64,000 nt of DNA, from assembly GCF_043290135.1 (NCBI RefSeq), contig NC_134700.1, forward strand, positions 81,617,500 to 81,681,499. Reading direction: 5' to 3'. The translations under genes were made by a program, and so were the position numbers. The notes under the pieces were generated by a model, which saw only the letters and a program-made list of their open reading frames with translations, had not been told where the DNA came from and searched no databases. Positions within the stretch are counted from its first letter, which is position 1; each line of letters starts with the position of its first letter. The DNA is from Rhipicephalus microplus (taxonomy: Eukaryota > Arthropoda > Arachnida > Ixodida > Ixodidae). Shown here piece after piece: positions 1-10,508 of this stretch.

Positions 1-167
1 AGTTTCAAAAACGTTTTATTGGCCCCTACACTGTCTTGGAGCAAACGTCTCCTGTGAATTATCGCGTGGCACCCGTTCTTCTTCCGACGGACTGCTGCTA
101 CAGGGCAGCAAAAATAGTCCACGTATCCCGCATGAAGCCTTTCATACGGCGTTCATCTTCGCTTTAA
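1..167 (+). pseudogene. Gypsy (Ty3-type) pol C-terminus, 5' truncated by window edge
   Basis: An open frame starts at base 3 and runs 54 codons to a TAA at 165-167. It reads like the chromodomain-like tail of a Gypsy integrase: a GPYTVLEQTSPVNYRV stretch followed by KIVHVSRMKPF, which is the usual end of tick Gypsy polyproteins. Integrase inserts the cDNA copy into host DNA; this tail contacts the target. No frameshift or stop is seen in the visible part, so the copy may be fairly young. It is followed directly by a polypurine tract and an LTR, as expected. The rest of the element lies left of the window, so its coding state cannot be judged. Confidence 0.8.
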
Positions 168-208
168 ACTGCAACTAAGAACTGCGGTCAGGATGACCGC
201 TTTCGCGT

Positions 209-222
209 GGGGGGGAAGTTAG
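209..222 (+). other. Polypurine tract of the Gypsy element
   Basis: A G-rich run ending in GGAAG lies between the pol stop codon and the LTR start. It is the position where plus-strand DNA synthesis is primed in LTR retrotransposons. Confidence 0.55.
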
Positions 223-388
223 TGTAAGCATTCATTAAGCACATCTACTTTCTTTACACATATTCTTCATCATGAGTGGTCATCATCTTCATCTGCTGTG
301 GGGATTTGGCTTGTCTGAGTTCTGTGCCTTGGGCGTGGTCGCTTCATCGTGTCTTCTGGGCCTAATAAAGGTTGCCTTCACCGTTACA
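223..388 (+). repeat. 3' LTR of the Gypsy element (about 166 bp)
   Basis: The segment starts TGTAAGCA just after the polypurine tract and ends CCGTTACA, giving the usual TG...CA ends. An AATAAA polyadenylation signal is at 364-369. The right border is independently placed because minus-strand LINE reverse-transcriptase codons resume at about 389. The 5' LTR and both target-site duplications cannot be compared within this window. Confidence 0.65.
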
Positions 389-530
389 TCACAGAATAGT
401 TAAAATTTCGGCGGTTTTTCATTCTGCAGGGACCTACCCTTTGAGCCAATAGTGTTAATTGAATTGTTTTGTCATGCTTTCAATGGCTTTTTCGCTAAGG
501 TTCCTTATCATCGCATTCATAATTTGGTCT

Positions 531-978
531 TCACCGGAGGCTGTGTTCCTCTTGCTGCCTGGCCTGCCACAAAGACCTCCTTTTTGTTATCAGCTTGTAT
601 AGTTTCTCATTTCTAGCTCCACTGCAATTGATGTGATTAGCGGAGTTACTTGGTAGACTATCGCAATAATATGTCTCCTTGAGGGCTTTTACGAGATCAT
701 CGTCAGTGCACGGAAATGCTTCTGCGATTTTCTGCAGTGTTCTGCTTGTTGTGGATTTGAACTTATCTGGATCAAGAATGTTTCTTAGGATGGAAAAAGT
801 TCTCGCGGTACTCCTTGTGTTCTGAAGCAAACTGCAGAACCTGACTCATCCCTCGGTGGCCAATTTGCTTGCATAGTCGTTCTACAAGAGTAGCAATTCT
901 ACGCAGTAGTGTCCTGTTTAGGCGTTGACGTTTCGAACGCTTTAGTAGGCTGCGCCTGCTCTCCCATAGATGTAGCAT
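531..978 (-). pseudogene. LINE ORF2: endonuclease-RT linker and RT start
   Basis: Two overlapping minus frames carry the conserved linker of this LINE type: an arginine-rich LWESRRSLLKRSKRQRLN stretch (978-772), then RTFSILRNILDP and TSRTLQKI (830-531). Below 531 the same strand reads DQIMNAMIRNLSEKAIESM and then a W-rich stretch with stops as far as 389. These are typical residues just before reverse transcriptase motif 1. The fragment is non-functional because frames shift and the catalytic RT blocks are absent. Confidence 0.65.
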
Positions 979-1149
979 GCGGCTGTCTACTCCTGGCGTC
1001 TCTTATTCTGGCTATTTTCTTCGTAGTGATTTCGTGTACCGACTTTATGTACTCCGACCAAGCCCCTACTCAGTCCGGTACAGAGTCGGGTGGAGGATCT
1101 CGTTTCCTGAACTCAGTCTAATCTGTGATCGCCGCGTCACCTTTAAATC

Positions 1150-1850
1150 TGCGCAGTTTGGGAGTCGATATGGAGGCGCTTATAGTGTAATGGTCGCTTT
1201 CTAGATTTGCCTCCAGGTTTGTCCAGGGTGCGTCTTCAAGGTTGAAGGTGAAAATGAGATTCGGGAGCGTGCCTCTACACTTTGCTGTTGCCCATTCTCG
1301 TGGGCGCGATTCGGAGATTTATTAAACTCAGGCCCGCCTAGACGCAGTATGTTCGAGACGCGTTCTCTTCGGTGAGTTTTTCGGGTAATCCAAGGTGGTG
1401 CTGGGTGAGTAACAGTTTTAACGTGCGATTTTAACCGTCTCAACAAGGAGCTCATATAAGTCTTCGCCTTTGTCTTTTGGAGGACTGTATAAGTTCACTG
1501 TTATAGTCTTCGCTTTGCCTCTCTTTTGGCGGAATAAACTGGTACCTTAGTGATTGATATATAGCGTTCTTATGTATTCATCTGCTGCCACAACTATTTT
1601 TCTCACCTGCACAGCTACACGGGGATAATTTGAGTTCTGAAAAAAATAATAATCCTGAAGCTTCACTGTCTGGCACCAATTTCTTGCAAGCAAATAACGC
1701 CGGGTTTAATTGGTGCCACATTGATATAACTCCGAAGTGCTGCGGCGCGTTTGTAAAAACCGCAGCAATTCCACTGCCAAATCTCTAATTGTTCCACACT
1801 TCTCTGTTTATTTTTCGTCATGATGTGTGGGTGCTTTCGCGTCATCGCAA
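1150..1850 (-). pseudogene. LINE ORF2: endonuclease domain, frameshifted
   Basis: At 1845-1663 the frame reads EQLEIWQWNCCGF and GVICLQEIGARQ, the first two motifs of the exonuclease-III-like nuclease that nicks target DNA for LINE insertion. After shifts, TVNLYSPPKDKG (near 1500) and an ESDHYTI-like block (near 1190) supply the middle and the catalytic SDH end. The order is correct but at least three frame changes are needed, so it is a pseudogene. Confidence 0.65.
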
Positions 1851-1999
1851 TTTCCCTTCGATTGTTTTCTACTTTTAGTGGAGTTCGAGCGAGAGCGCTT
1901 GTTTATTGCCCTTTGAAAGCTTCTCGCAGCGTCATTCACGTACTGCCATTGAGTTTTTAATTCCTCGCCAAAGAAAGATTTTATCTCAATCATGAAATT

Positions 2000-3450
2000 G
2001 ACTAGCAGTTCATTAACGTTAGCTATACTTTCCCTGTTTTTGTCTAACTGTTCTGTTCCTGTATTGGATGCGTTATTTGGTCGTGGTTATTTACTGTTAT
2101 TCTTGTGGAAGGGGTGGTTGTACCTGCGTACACCATCCCGTCCTCAACTTGAGCTGATGCGCTGCTGCCCCTCGAAAGGGCGGGTTCATTGACTGTTGAT
2201 ATGTCGTTTTTTGACTACATCCTTCAGCTATTCCTGTTGGGTTTTGTGGCCGTATTTTAGCCTCGAGCCGTCTCTCTAATGAAGATATTGATGCCTGTAA
2301 GTCAATTCGCTTTACGGCCATTTGTTTTTTCGGCAGTTTGACCTCTTGAGTCACTCTCTTAATTTCTTCCAATATATGCTTATATTGTCGATTTCCTGTT
2401 ATAGGAGCATTGGAAGACACTGCCCTCGCAAAACTCACCTGATTTATGTTTGTCCTGCCGGCGGATAGGGCGTCTGGTGATTCTTGGCAGGAACCAATCT
2501 TGGGTGGAGGTCCGAAGTGCTTTCGTTGGTTCTCTAAGCTGGATTTCTCAGGGGCCGGAGGTGCGTGTTAGTGTGGTGTTGTCTGTCACTCCTTGAACGA
2601 GATGCCGATCGCAACCTTGACTGGGATCTCGATCGAGATCGTGAACTTGACCTTGACTGGCGCTGTTCCTGCCGGTCCGAGCTGGACCATCCAGGCATGT
2701 CCAGCCTTAGTGGAGGGAATTCTTCGGACGACTTGGCATCGCCAGTCCATTCAGGTTCGCCTCCCCCGTCTTTTGGCTGATCTGTCCTCAATTTTTTGGG
2801 AGGAGCGACGGTCTTAAGTTTTTTGCACACATTATCTCCTGTGTGGTGTTCACGGTCACAGACAAACTTTGGGATGCAGTCATTTCCTTGCATAGCTTCT
2901 TTTTCCCCGCACCTGAGGCATACATTGGCTTTTGGAGTTGAACAGACGTCCGTACGGTGTCTGGTTAAGAGGCATATCTTGCACACCTGTACTGTTGGCT
3001 TGTATGGGTAGCAGATTAACTCGGCACCCATTATGTATACGCTTCTTTGTAGCACACCGCCCGTGTATGTGACAATCGGTGTTTTAGACGAGCCCAACAT
3101 TCTTTGTCTCTCAATCTTGGCCCCTTGAGTATGAATACGTAGGTTCTCTATTAATTGATCTTGCGAAGTCTCGGCCGGTATTTAGTGTACTATTCCCCGC
3201 GAGCCACCTTCGGAGTCGGCCACGTATGAATTGAAGGCGTGAATTTGTCCCCTGGTCTTTAAGTGACTGATGCCTGGCAGCCTACTCGCTACCTACATGC
3301 TTGGGGTAGATAGGTTTACAATGTTCGATGCAGGATTAACCCACAACAGAAAGTCATTGCCATTGAAAGTTCGTTGGCAGGCATCTATCACAGTCCTGGA
3401 GAGTTCCAGTCCCAGTATGTTTTTAACATAAAGACCGTTATGCGGCCTTA
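2000..3450 (-). pseudogene. LINE ORF1 gag-like protein with zinc knuckles
   Basis: The best stretch is 3100-2534. It has a knuckle array starting CKICLLTRHRTDVC, then CLRCGEKEAMQGNDC and further Cys/His, then an Arg/Ser-rich tail (RSSSRSRSRSQSRLR). Upstream codons to about 3450 read NPASNIVNLSTPS and similar; downstream, 2438-2097 encodes a likely coiled coil. ORF1 proteins of such LINEs bind the element RNA. The frame is broken by stops, so it is not coding today. Confidence 0.65.
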
Positions 3451-3850
3451 CAATATTCTTGATGTCCTCTTTAGGTAGAGGAACTGGGCCGCGTCGCTCT
3501 CTCCATCAAAAACCCTGCGTGGCTTCAAGTTTTTGTTTTTCGGCGGGCGGATCGCTTTCCGAGTTCTCGTTGGTGTTCGCAGCCTTCTCCATCTGTGATT
3601 ACTGCTTCTTTACTTTTTTCTTTTGCCTGTGCGAGACAATGGTATGCCGGGCATCCTCATTCCATCCACGGCATTCCGAACAAGTTGGGTCGCCACTTTC
3701 GTTTCCAATAGTCACGTCAAGAAACACCAGTTCGTCATCCTTTGCCTGCCGAGACGAGACACCAATCGTGCAGTGTAAGTATGTTTTCTCAGCGTGGCGC
3801 CTCTTGGCGATCGCTTAGCGCGAGAATTTCGTCATAGCGAAAGCTAGGTC

Positions 3851-4940
3851 TATGGTGTAGTCAAACGCAGCTCATACCTCAGCTTGCATACCCGCACAAA
3901 CATGCAGCTGGTGCAATGTGGTGGAGCAGGAACGCTTGGCCGCGAGAACCAACATGACACTTGTTGCTATGGGAACAAGGACTGGATACATTGGGTTTTA
4001 GTGGGCGGTGGCAAGGGGTAGGTCAAAGGCTGACGCCACACTAAAAAAACTGAGATGCGTGCAAATAAAGGCTCCCTAGCACAACTCGAGACCTTTGTGC
4101 CATCTGGCTACTGATGACAAAAGCACGCTGAAGTTACGAAGTTCCGAGGACCGCCAAACAATGGCATGTATATAAATGGCTTGCCGTTAGCCCAACCAAT
4201 AGCGTACGCTCCATGGCTCATTGGGTAGTGCCGCGCACTGCAAATTCAGTGGACATTGGTTCGACACTCACGACAGCTTCCTTTCATCTCGTTTTTTAAG
4301 ATCTGTTAGGATTTACTTCACAACATCATATTCGTGAATAAGGTACGTAGCTAGAGCCGTGGTCGACCCGACACAAAATACTTTCTTGGTAATATGAAGT
4401 CGCATAGCAATTTAGAATTCAAGTGTATGACTTTGTTGCATAACGTGGGCTAAAGTTGACTTGTGTTATTTATTTACTCCCAGCAAAAGGGTGAATTTGG
4501 CCAGTTGGTCAGGTTTTGTGTTGAGCAGAATCGAACATGAGAGAGAGGGCTGACAGATGGTTTCCCCCATTGGTGCGAGTAAGGCTGCCACCTTGTGTTC
4601 TGCTGCATGAGCATCAGTTCAGAGCACAGCGAGTGAGAGAGAAGGCTGAAACCATTTTTGCAAGATTAGGGACAAGCGTTTAAGTACTCCTTGGATTTTG
4701 ATGCATGACTCACAAGGCATCAGTAGATGCCAGCCTTTTAATATTTTCTTGAATTTCGTAAGGAGACCGGGCAGTTTTCACTGTATCTATTTTCAGTTTG
4801 AACATGATTATGCATCGGTAATCGTTTTTAGTCTTGGGTTTCTCACAGTTGCTGTCTCGTGTTCGGTGCTGTTTAATCTCGATTCTCATTACTGTTACCA
4901 AACAAGCTGACACATTGCGTATGCTTCACGCTAAAGGTTC
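3851..4940. other. No gene seen; one SINE-like tRNA sequence inside
   Basis: Apart from the tRNA-like stretch at 4200-4350 I see only short chance frames. The left part may include the 5' untranslated region of the minus-strand LINE. A TATA-like string sits at about 4170. Confidence 0.5.
4200..4350 (+). mobile_element. tRNA-derived SINE-like sequence
   Basis: A box-A-like TGGCTCATTGGGTAGTG is followed about 35 bases on by box-B-like GGTTCGACACTC, the spacing of an internal RNA polymerase III promoter. No intact tRNA fold can be drawn, so this is a SINE head rather than a tRNA gene. Confidence 0.5.
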
Positions 4941-4943
4941 GTC

Positions 4944-5890
4944 TTGTTAATTATGATAGCTTGGCTCATACAAATCGGCATGAGACAAAATACACTGAAC
5001 TGTATGACCTTGGCTCATACAAAATCATATTTTTTAAAGGCTTGCTCGGCAATCTTCTTGTGCACGCACCTTGTCTTGCGGTGGCAGCCGGCGTGTACAC
5101 CAGTGTTGTCAGTGTACACTTCTATGATCGCCGTTCAAAGCGTGCTCTCCGGAAAAACCAACATTTCTCACTAGATGGCGTGCCATTCCTCAATGTGTCG
5201 GTATACCTGTGGTTTCAAGAATGCATTCCCACGCTCACGCTTGACCGCAAGATGAGTGTTTCCTGCAGAGGCAAGCACTTCCACCTAATGCATACTAGTA
5301 CTATAACGGCACACCAGGCCCAAGGGGCACGTACACTTTGGTAGTATATTAGTAAAGAAAGGAGCACCAGTAGAAATTCGTGTGTGCTAGTACGCTCAGT
5401 CACTGTACCAAAGTTGACAACTTGTACCTGACCAGCGCCAAGAGGGACCGGCATTTTTACCACAAGATGTCCGACAAACACAAGGACATGCTCGGCGATC
5501 TTCGGCGTCTCGAGCCGCACAGGTTGCCCACGCTAACGCAACGGTGCATTCGTGCCCAGCGAGAAGAAGTCGACTGCTTGACTGAGCTAACCCTTGCTCT
5601 TCTGAACGTGCGGTCCTTCAACGCGAACGTGAAGCGTTTGAAACATGCACATCAAAGGGTTAGTTTCACTCGTCTGCACCTAAGAAGCACAGCGTGCTGC
5701 GGGCGGTGTCGGGAGCTACGTCAAGCTACTTAGCGATGCTGGAGAAGTTGCGTCGCCAATAACCAGCCAGAACCAATACGGGAAGCACGCCGCTGTGAAG
5801 CTCTCACCCGGGATAGCAGTCATGGCCATGGACTCGGCAGTGAACTTGTCAGATGGAGACGTCACGAAGTGCATACCGAAAAGCAATGCA
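4944..5890 (+). mobile_element. Degenerate Helitron fragment: Pif1-like helicase end plus endonuclease start
   Basis: Frames at 4961-5344 and 5380-5733 match the end of a Pif1-type helicase. HTSTITAHQAQG resembles the helicase motif that usually reads TIHKSQG, and SHCTKVDNLYLTSAKRD resembles the last motif, usually VALSR. Straight after, in the same frame, TLALLNVRSFNANVKRL looks like the opening of an exonuclease-III-like endonuclease, and 5750-5870 can be read as GKHAAVKLSPGIAVMAMDSA in another frame. Helitrons that fuse helicase to endonuclease are known in animals. The Rep domain is not seen. Frameshifts and stops show it is dead. Confidence 0.5.
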
Positions 5891-6004
5891 TCGGTACATG
5901 ACCGTGTTTAAACTCGCTACCTTTGAACCCGTTTGAGATCCTAACGTGGGTCTCATGCAAAGTGATAGCCGAACACATGACGTCACGTAACGCTCTTCCA
6001 TGCG

Positions 6005-6860
6005 CATCGCGCGCCTAAAAAAGTCTCTCAGCCATCCAGTGTGGTGGAGTTGCCACTCCGGATTCATTCCACATTTTCGCGACCATGGAATGGAATGGCG
6101 ACAAAGCTGATCGGAATATAATAGGAATAAAATTTCACGCATTTTTGACGGATTCGAATGGAAATCATATTGCGCATTTTTTTTCAAAATAGGACATATT
6201 TTCGCTGATGCCCCATTTTTCAATCTTCAAACATTAGTCAGATCCTTGAATTGAACAAAAAAGAAGTAATTCGAAATTTTGATTACAAGCATGATACATT
6301 TATAAGCAACGCGCAAAATATAATTCTGTCTTGATATAGACTGTGTTGCTCCGAAGTTTCTTTCTCTATTCTTCTCGTAACCACTGCTCAATGCCATGGT
6401 ATTCTTCTAGCAGAACTATAGGGTGGTGGCGTGCCCACCTTACTCTTCGTCATTTTTCCCCCTTGGTGGCGCCCTATTTGTCTGATGTCTCCCCAAACTT
6501 CCGCTTGTTTCTGTTTCTGCCACCGGCGACGACTGCAACGCATTTCTGAAAGAGTTCTTTTTACTGAGTTGTGATGCGTATTGACGCTAGTGCGATGTTT
6601 GGGTTTATTGCAAGCTTTCATATAATAGCAGGCGCAGAGTCTCGCAGCATATTCCCCGCTTTTTTGTATACCGTCCCCCCTACCTACACACATGAGCACT
6701 TTTGCTTGAAACTCTAGCGCAAAGGCCTGTACGTCAGCACAGCGCACATTCGTACACGGTGAACTGTAAGCTGTGTGAACTGTGTGTGCGCTGAAATATT
6801 GTGCAAAATGAACCGTACAGAGAGTTATAGCATAGACTTTTGAAAGCATTGGCACTGGTA
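6005..6860. repeat. Dispersed repeat, copy 1 of 3
   Basis: Parts recur elsewhere in the window. 6200-6345 matches 18045-18190 (shared CTTCAAACATTAGT and AGCAACGCGC). 6345-6560 matches 18845-19050 (shared CTCCGAAGTTT). 6570-6620 matches 22370-22430 (shared TTGATGCGTATTGACG, allowing one change). A GGAATGG-rich patch near 6085 recurs near 22760. No coding capacity was recognised; it may be a non-autonomous DNA element. Confidence 0.5.
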
Positions 6861-8210
6861 GCCAGCCAAAGCATGCGATGCTAGGTAACGGAGGCTGCGC
6901 CTCTCAGAATCCGTACGCGACAGTTCGCTATATCGTCATTGTAGCAATGACGCATTTAAGCTTGAATAATTTCAAGACATCATACGTTTTAACAAGCATG
7001 GTTAGAAAAAAGACCTGCATGATAACTTACTATATACTAACCATTTACATGTCACAGAAAGCACTAACCTCCGAATAAGATAAGTTAGTAAAGTGCTGAT
7101 TAGTGAAACTTGCTAGTTTGCAAAGTAGTTTGTTAATAGTGCTGACTCCAATAATGAATACAGTATTGAATATTTATTTTTCGGGCGTTTATTTATGCAT
7201 GAACAGAGGGAGAGGTTCAAGAGTTCTCAGGGAAATATCTCATGGGTCTGAGAACATGTGATCAGGACTGTACATTGCTACATTAGGTTAATCTGAATAA
7301 ATAAGTATATATAGGACAATTATTGAAGTCAATTGTTAACGTATATATTGGTGGCCACTAATTACTTCTTCTCGTTACTATGCCAAGAATATGCATCGCA
7401 GCAACACTACAGAGACCTGTACGAATCACAGACGAGCACATACACGCAAACGCACGAATATAATATCAAGACTCAACTGGCATATCGCATACTGTCACAG
7501 TAACTTGAAGATTTTTTATGCTTCTGTTTTAGAATAACACGCTGTGCATTCTTACAGGTATAAAATTTAGAGAAAAAATTGACGTTTTGTACATTTCGTC
7601 GCCTGCCCTTTGATATATTGGTGTCATCATTCAGCACGAAATTTTTATTCCAAAATAATTGACGAAATTAGCATAGGTCTAGATATATGATAGTGTTTAC
7701 GGGAGATCTGGCAACGTATGTGGCTTAGTAGTTACTTAGTTAAGAAGACCAAGAAAGCCTGCCTGTTTAGTAACGGCAGACGTTTCTAGCTTTACTAGCT
7801 GCGAAAGAGTAAAATACGTTCGAAACAAGTAAATGCACGCATTCTCAACTGTTTATGAACTTTTTGTAAAGATAATGCCGACCACGCAAGTTCCATAGGT
7901 AGCGGGAGAACTGCCCCTATGGGAACTCGTAGCGTGATTGTACTGCACGAAGTGAGTCACCAAGACACCATCCCTTGGCGATGGTAACGTTTTTAGCGTA
8001 TTTTTGCAGTTCTTGAGCATCCGTTGTTACAAACATTCTTAGCTCTACAAAGCTATCAAGATATGCCTTTTCTTCGTTGAGAAAGTGTAACAATGGAATT
8101 GACCTTCCTGCCCATTCACTTTTTTATACTGAGGAATTGAAAACAACGAAATTTTGACAAGTTGTACTTCGCTGGAATGGAATTAAAATAACATACCGGT
8201 GGTCTTTTTA
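6861..8210. other. No gene seen, AT-rich
   Basis: Only short frames without recognisable motifs. I saw no repeat pairing to the rest of the window. Confidence 0.4.
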
Positions 8211-8345
8211 TGATAATGCCACCATCAGGGGCACCTTTATCGATCTTGCCTTCTCAAACTTTTCATCGCGTCCCATCATCGATGATCCCTACTACTTTAG
8301 TGGCCATAAAGTAATAATCTTTAAACGGAAATGGGTCCCCGGGAT
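8211..8345 (+). pseudogene. Endonuclease C-terminal fragment (Helitron or LINE origin)
   Basis: The + strand reads ATIRGTFIDLAFSNF and then DDPYYFSGHKVIIF before a stop. An RGTxID block followed by a (D/G)HK block is the usual end of exonuclease-III-like nucleases in Helitrons and some LINEs. It may be the far end of the Helitron whose start lies at 4944-5890, separated by 2.3 kb of other sequence, but this cannot be proved here. Confidence 0.4.
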
Positions 8346-9004
8346 CATGAAGGAACACCCTCCTTGTACTTTATGATGATGAATAGTGGGGTGTGATGGC
8401 ACAAGTGTCATCGCTCACCGAATTCACTCATGACGTTTGGTTATACACTATGCATATAGTGCATGAATGCTTAAGCAATAATATTTAGAGAGAAATGAGT
8501 ACCTGAGCTTATCGAGCGACGCCCTTTTTGTACTCTGTAAAACACCATCTCTCGTGTATATCAAATGTACATAGTTTATCAAAACATATATGGTGTATCC
8601 AAATTTTAATTAATAAACAATGTGTAGGCATGCAATATAACAGCGTTGTCACGCCTAAACAAGATGGCAAGATATTTGTACGGAGGAATAATGGGTTACC
8701 TGATCATTCCCGAGCAAGCTCCTCCAACCTCATTGCCTTATGGTAGCCGTGATATCCTTCTTTTTCTGTCGGGTACTTTCAAAGCATTTCTGTCATTTCG
8801 TCACCGCACCTGGTACGCTACAGTATACTCTCGTGCGATGTTCGAACCAGGTTTTGCAATAGTATAAAAAGCAAAATGCCAAGTTCTCGTGTGCCTAAAT
8901 TTATGTGCTTGACAAACAACATCACGGGCTCAAAATTTTCGTTGTTCTTCACTACCTTGAAACTTATTGAAAAGCTCGGTGGTTGTGGCGTGTAAAACTT
9001 CAGA
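8346..9004. other. No gene seen
   Basis: Two overlapping short frames at 8528-8867 have no recognisable motif. No exon with an open phase-1 end leading into the linker exons was found here. Confidence 0.4.
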
Positions 9005-9984
9005 AAATAATATTAGTTTCTTAGGAACAAGGCGAAAGAAATAAAATTATTTTCTAACAATGTGCCTAGAAATAGGTTCCTTTGGAACCTCGCTCTTTAC
9101 GTAATAAAAGGAGAGTTGCAAAGCGCACACACTAACAATCCAAGTAAAGCTTAAAGGTGGTCTACATAAAATAAAACACTGCCCGCATCTTCAAATGGGG
9201 GGGACTCGAGTAAACGCGCCACAGATTGGTGGAGTTATCGCGTGAATGTTGCGTAATTGGGTATCCTTTGGGAAAGCTGAATCGGTATTTCGTCTTTATT
9301 GTTCCTATTTATTGACTGAAGGAGAAGCGTTGCCTTCAACGAGTGATGGGAAGATGATGTGCGATACAGAGCCTACATATACAGGGTGGCCAGTAAATGA
9401 TTGTGCAGCACGAGCGGTTCGCTTCTACTTCTAGAAGCAGCTTGCGTCAGCCTTGCGGAACGAAAAAAAGGAGGGTGGAGAAAACAGTGAGCACGAGCTG
9501 CAAGCATTCAACACGCTACGCGAGGCGCAAGCATGCTTAGTGGTGGTGAGACCATAGTCGGTAACACACAACACGTGAAACCATGCGAGTAAGCAATGCT
9601 CCGCATTTAAAAACACAATCTGCTCGAAAGCGATTTCACACTACACGGAATAAAATTTAGCCCCTAATACAGAGATCGCCAAGTGTGTGTGGTTCTAAGT
9701 CTACTCTATACCATACCCTTGGAAGCGCGATGCACTGCATTGCCAGATCACTTCAACGCCCCTCACTTCTGCCTAACATTTCTCGACCGAATATATTTGG
9801 AGAGAGTCATGTGTTTTAGTAGGGAGGGGACATGCTCTGTTGGCCATGAACCGATATAATCACACTCAGAAATGATAAATTTGTTTTTTTTGTTTTTATG
9901 CCGCTGTGATTCAGTGAACATACTTGTAACTGTACGCTTTGTATGAAACACACCTCGTGAAGCTGTTGTTTCAATCTCTTACAG

Positions 9985-10086
9985 CAACTCAGACGATTCC
10001 ATCGTCTACACCACCTACACCACCTGCACAATCCACACCTCCTACACGACCTCCACGACCTACACCGACAGGACCACCTGTGCCAC
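9985..10086 (+). CDS. Linker exon 1 (Pro/Thr-rich)
   Basis: Preceded by a pyrimidine-rich acceptor ending TCTCTTACAG and followed by GTAAGG. It is 102 bases (34 codons), entered and left in phase 1, so it can be skipped or repeated without breaking the frame. It reads TQTIPSSTPPTPPAQSTPP and then PTRPPRPTPTGPPVP-like residues: an unfolded, probably O-glycosylated spacer. The low-complexity sequence grows by CCTACACGA-type 9-base units. If spliced directly to 23698, the shared codon becomes CGA (Arg). It has a paralogous exon at 12486-12623. Signal peptide or membrane anchor must come from upstream exons not found here. Confidence 0.7.
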
Positions 10087-10252
10087 GTAAGGATGCATTC
10101 ATTACTATCATTATTTTATTTCAGAGTGCTTTGTAACCTTGTAGAGATGTCTGTCGCAATTGCTTTTGTTGAAAACATTGAATCTAGTGCCCCTTGTGTG
10201 TGCCTGGAGAGCCAAGAGGAGTTAAGGGTGAAGAAAATATTACTTGGGACAT

Positions 10253-10455
10253 TACTATCCGTTTTCTCCTCAACGTAGTTGACCTCCTCAAGCTTTATGT
10301 CACCTATTGCTTGAGAAATAAATAGTCGGTAAGCATGGTACAGCTTTCTGTCGATTTGCTGGCCCGGTTGTTCACTCTTTGCTGCAAGAGATGGCAAAAT
10401 GTCTTCCAGAAATAAATTGCACGCAAATAATGATTACAATATTTAAAAATTTCTG
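10253..10455 (-). other. Unusually conserved patch in block A copy 1, with a minus-strand open frame
   Basis: Differs from its partner at 12793-12993 at only about 3 of 200 positions, while flanking parts of the two blocks differ at roughly one base in nine. The minus strand is open over 10397-10116 and reads SLAAKSEQPGQQIDRKL and then AYRLFISQAIGDIKLEEVNY; the partner frame (12935-12741) is the same apart from Y to F and E to A. I do not recognise this peptide. Identity extends past the frame into non-coding sequence, which favours gene conversion or a non-coding element over a protein exon. Confidence 0.4.
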
Positions 10456-10508
10456 ACTATAATAAGTCACTTTGTATCTTCACATGACCTACAATAATTA
10501 TATGAAGT

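Larger units (their letters stand above)
389..3850 (-). mobile_element. Non-LTR retrotransposon (LINE), minus strand, cut by the Gypsy insertion
   Basis: Read from high to low coordinates it carries a gag-like ORF1 (about 3450-2000), an apurinic-type endonuclease (1850 to about 1150), the linker before the reverse transcriptase (978-531) and the first part of the reverse transcriptase, which stops at 389 where the Gypsy LTR begins. All parts are broken by stops and frameshifts. Family assignment to a Jockey/I-like tick LINE rests on the ORF1-endonuclease-RT order and motif wording. Its 3' part presumably continues left of the Gypsy element, outside the window. The 5' boundary near 3850 is approximate. 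Confidence 0.75.
9005..10508 (+). repeat. Direct duplication, block A copy 1 (contains linker exon 1)
   Basis: Aligns by eye over its whole length to 11520-13050 at roughly 80-90% identity, with markers such as TGTGCCTAGAAA, CATCTTCAAATGGGG and GATACAGAGCCTACATATAC in the same order. It contains linker exon 1 at 9985-10086. It is followed by block B (10509-11519), which recurs at 16415-17880, so the original duplicated unit was about 2.5 kb (A plus B). Confidence 0.85.

Noticed and set aside
909..1204. Hydrophobic plus-strand frames that could look like a membrane anchor exon of the host gene
   Set aside because: They lie antisense to LINE endonuclease/RT linker codons and lack a phase-1 donor.
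2565..2817. Asp-rich plus-strand open frames
   Set aside because: They are the complement of the Arg/Ser-rich ORF1 tail of the minus-strand LINE.
3459..3818. 119-codon plus-strand frame
   Set aside because: Antisense to the LINE 5' region; no motif or splice context.
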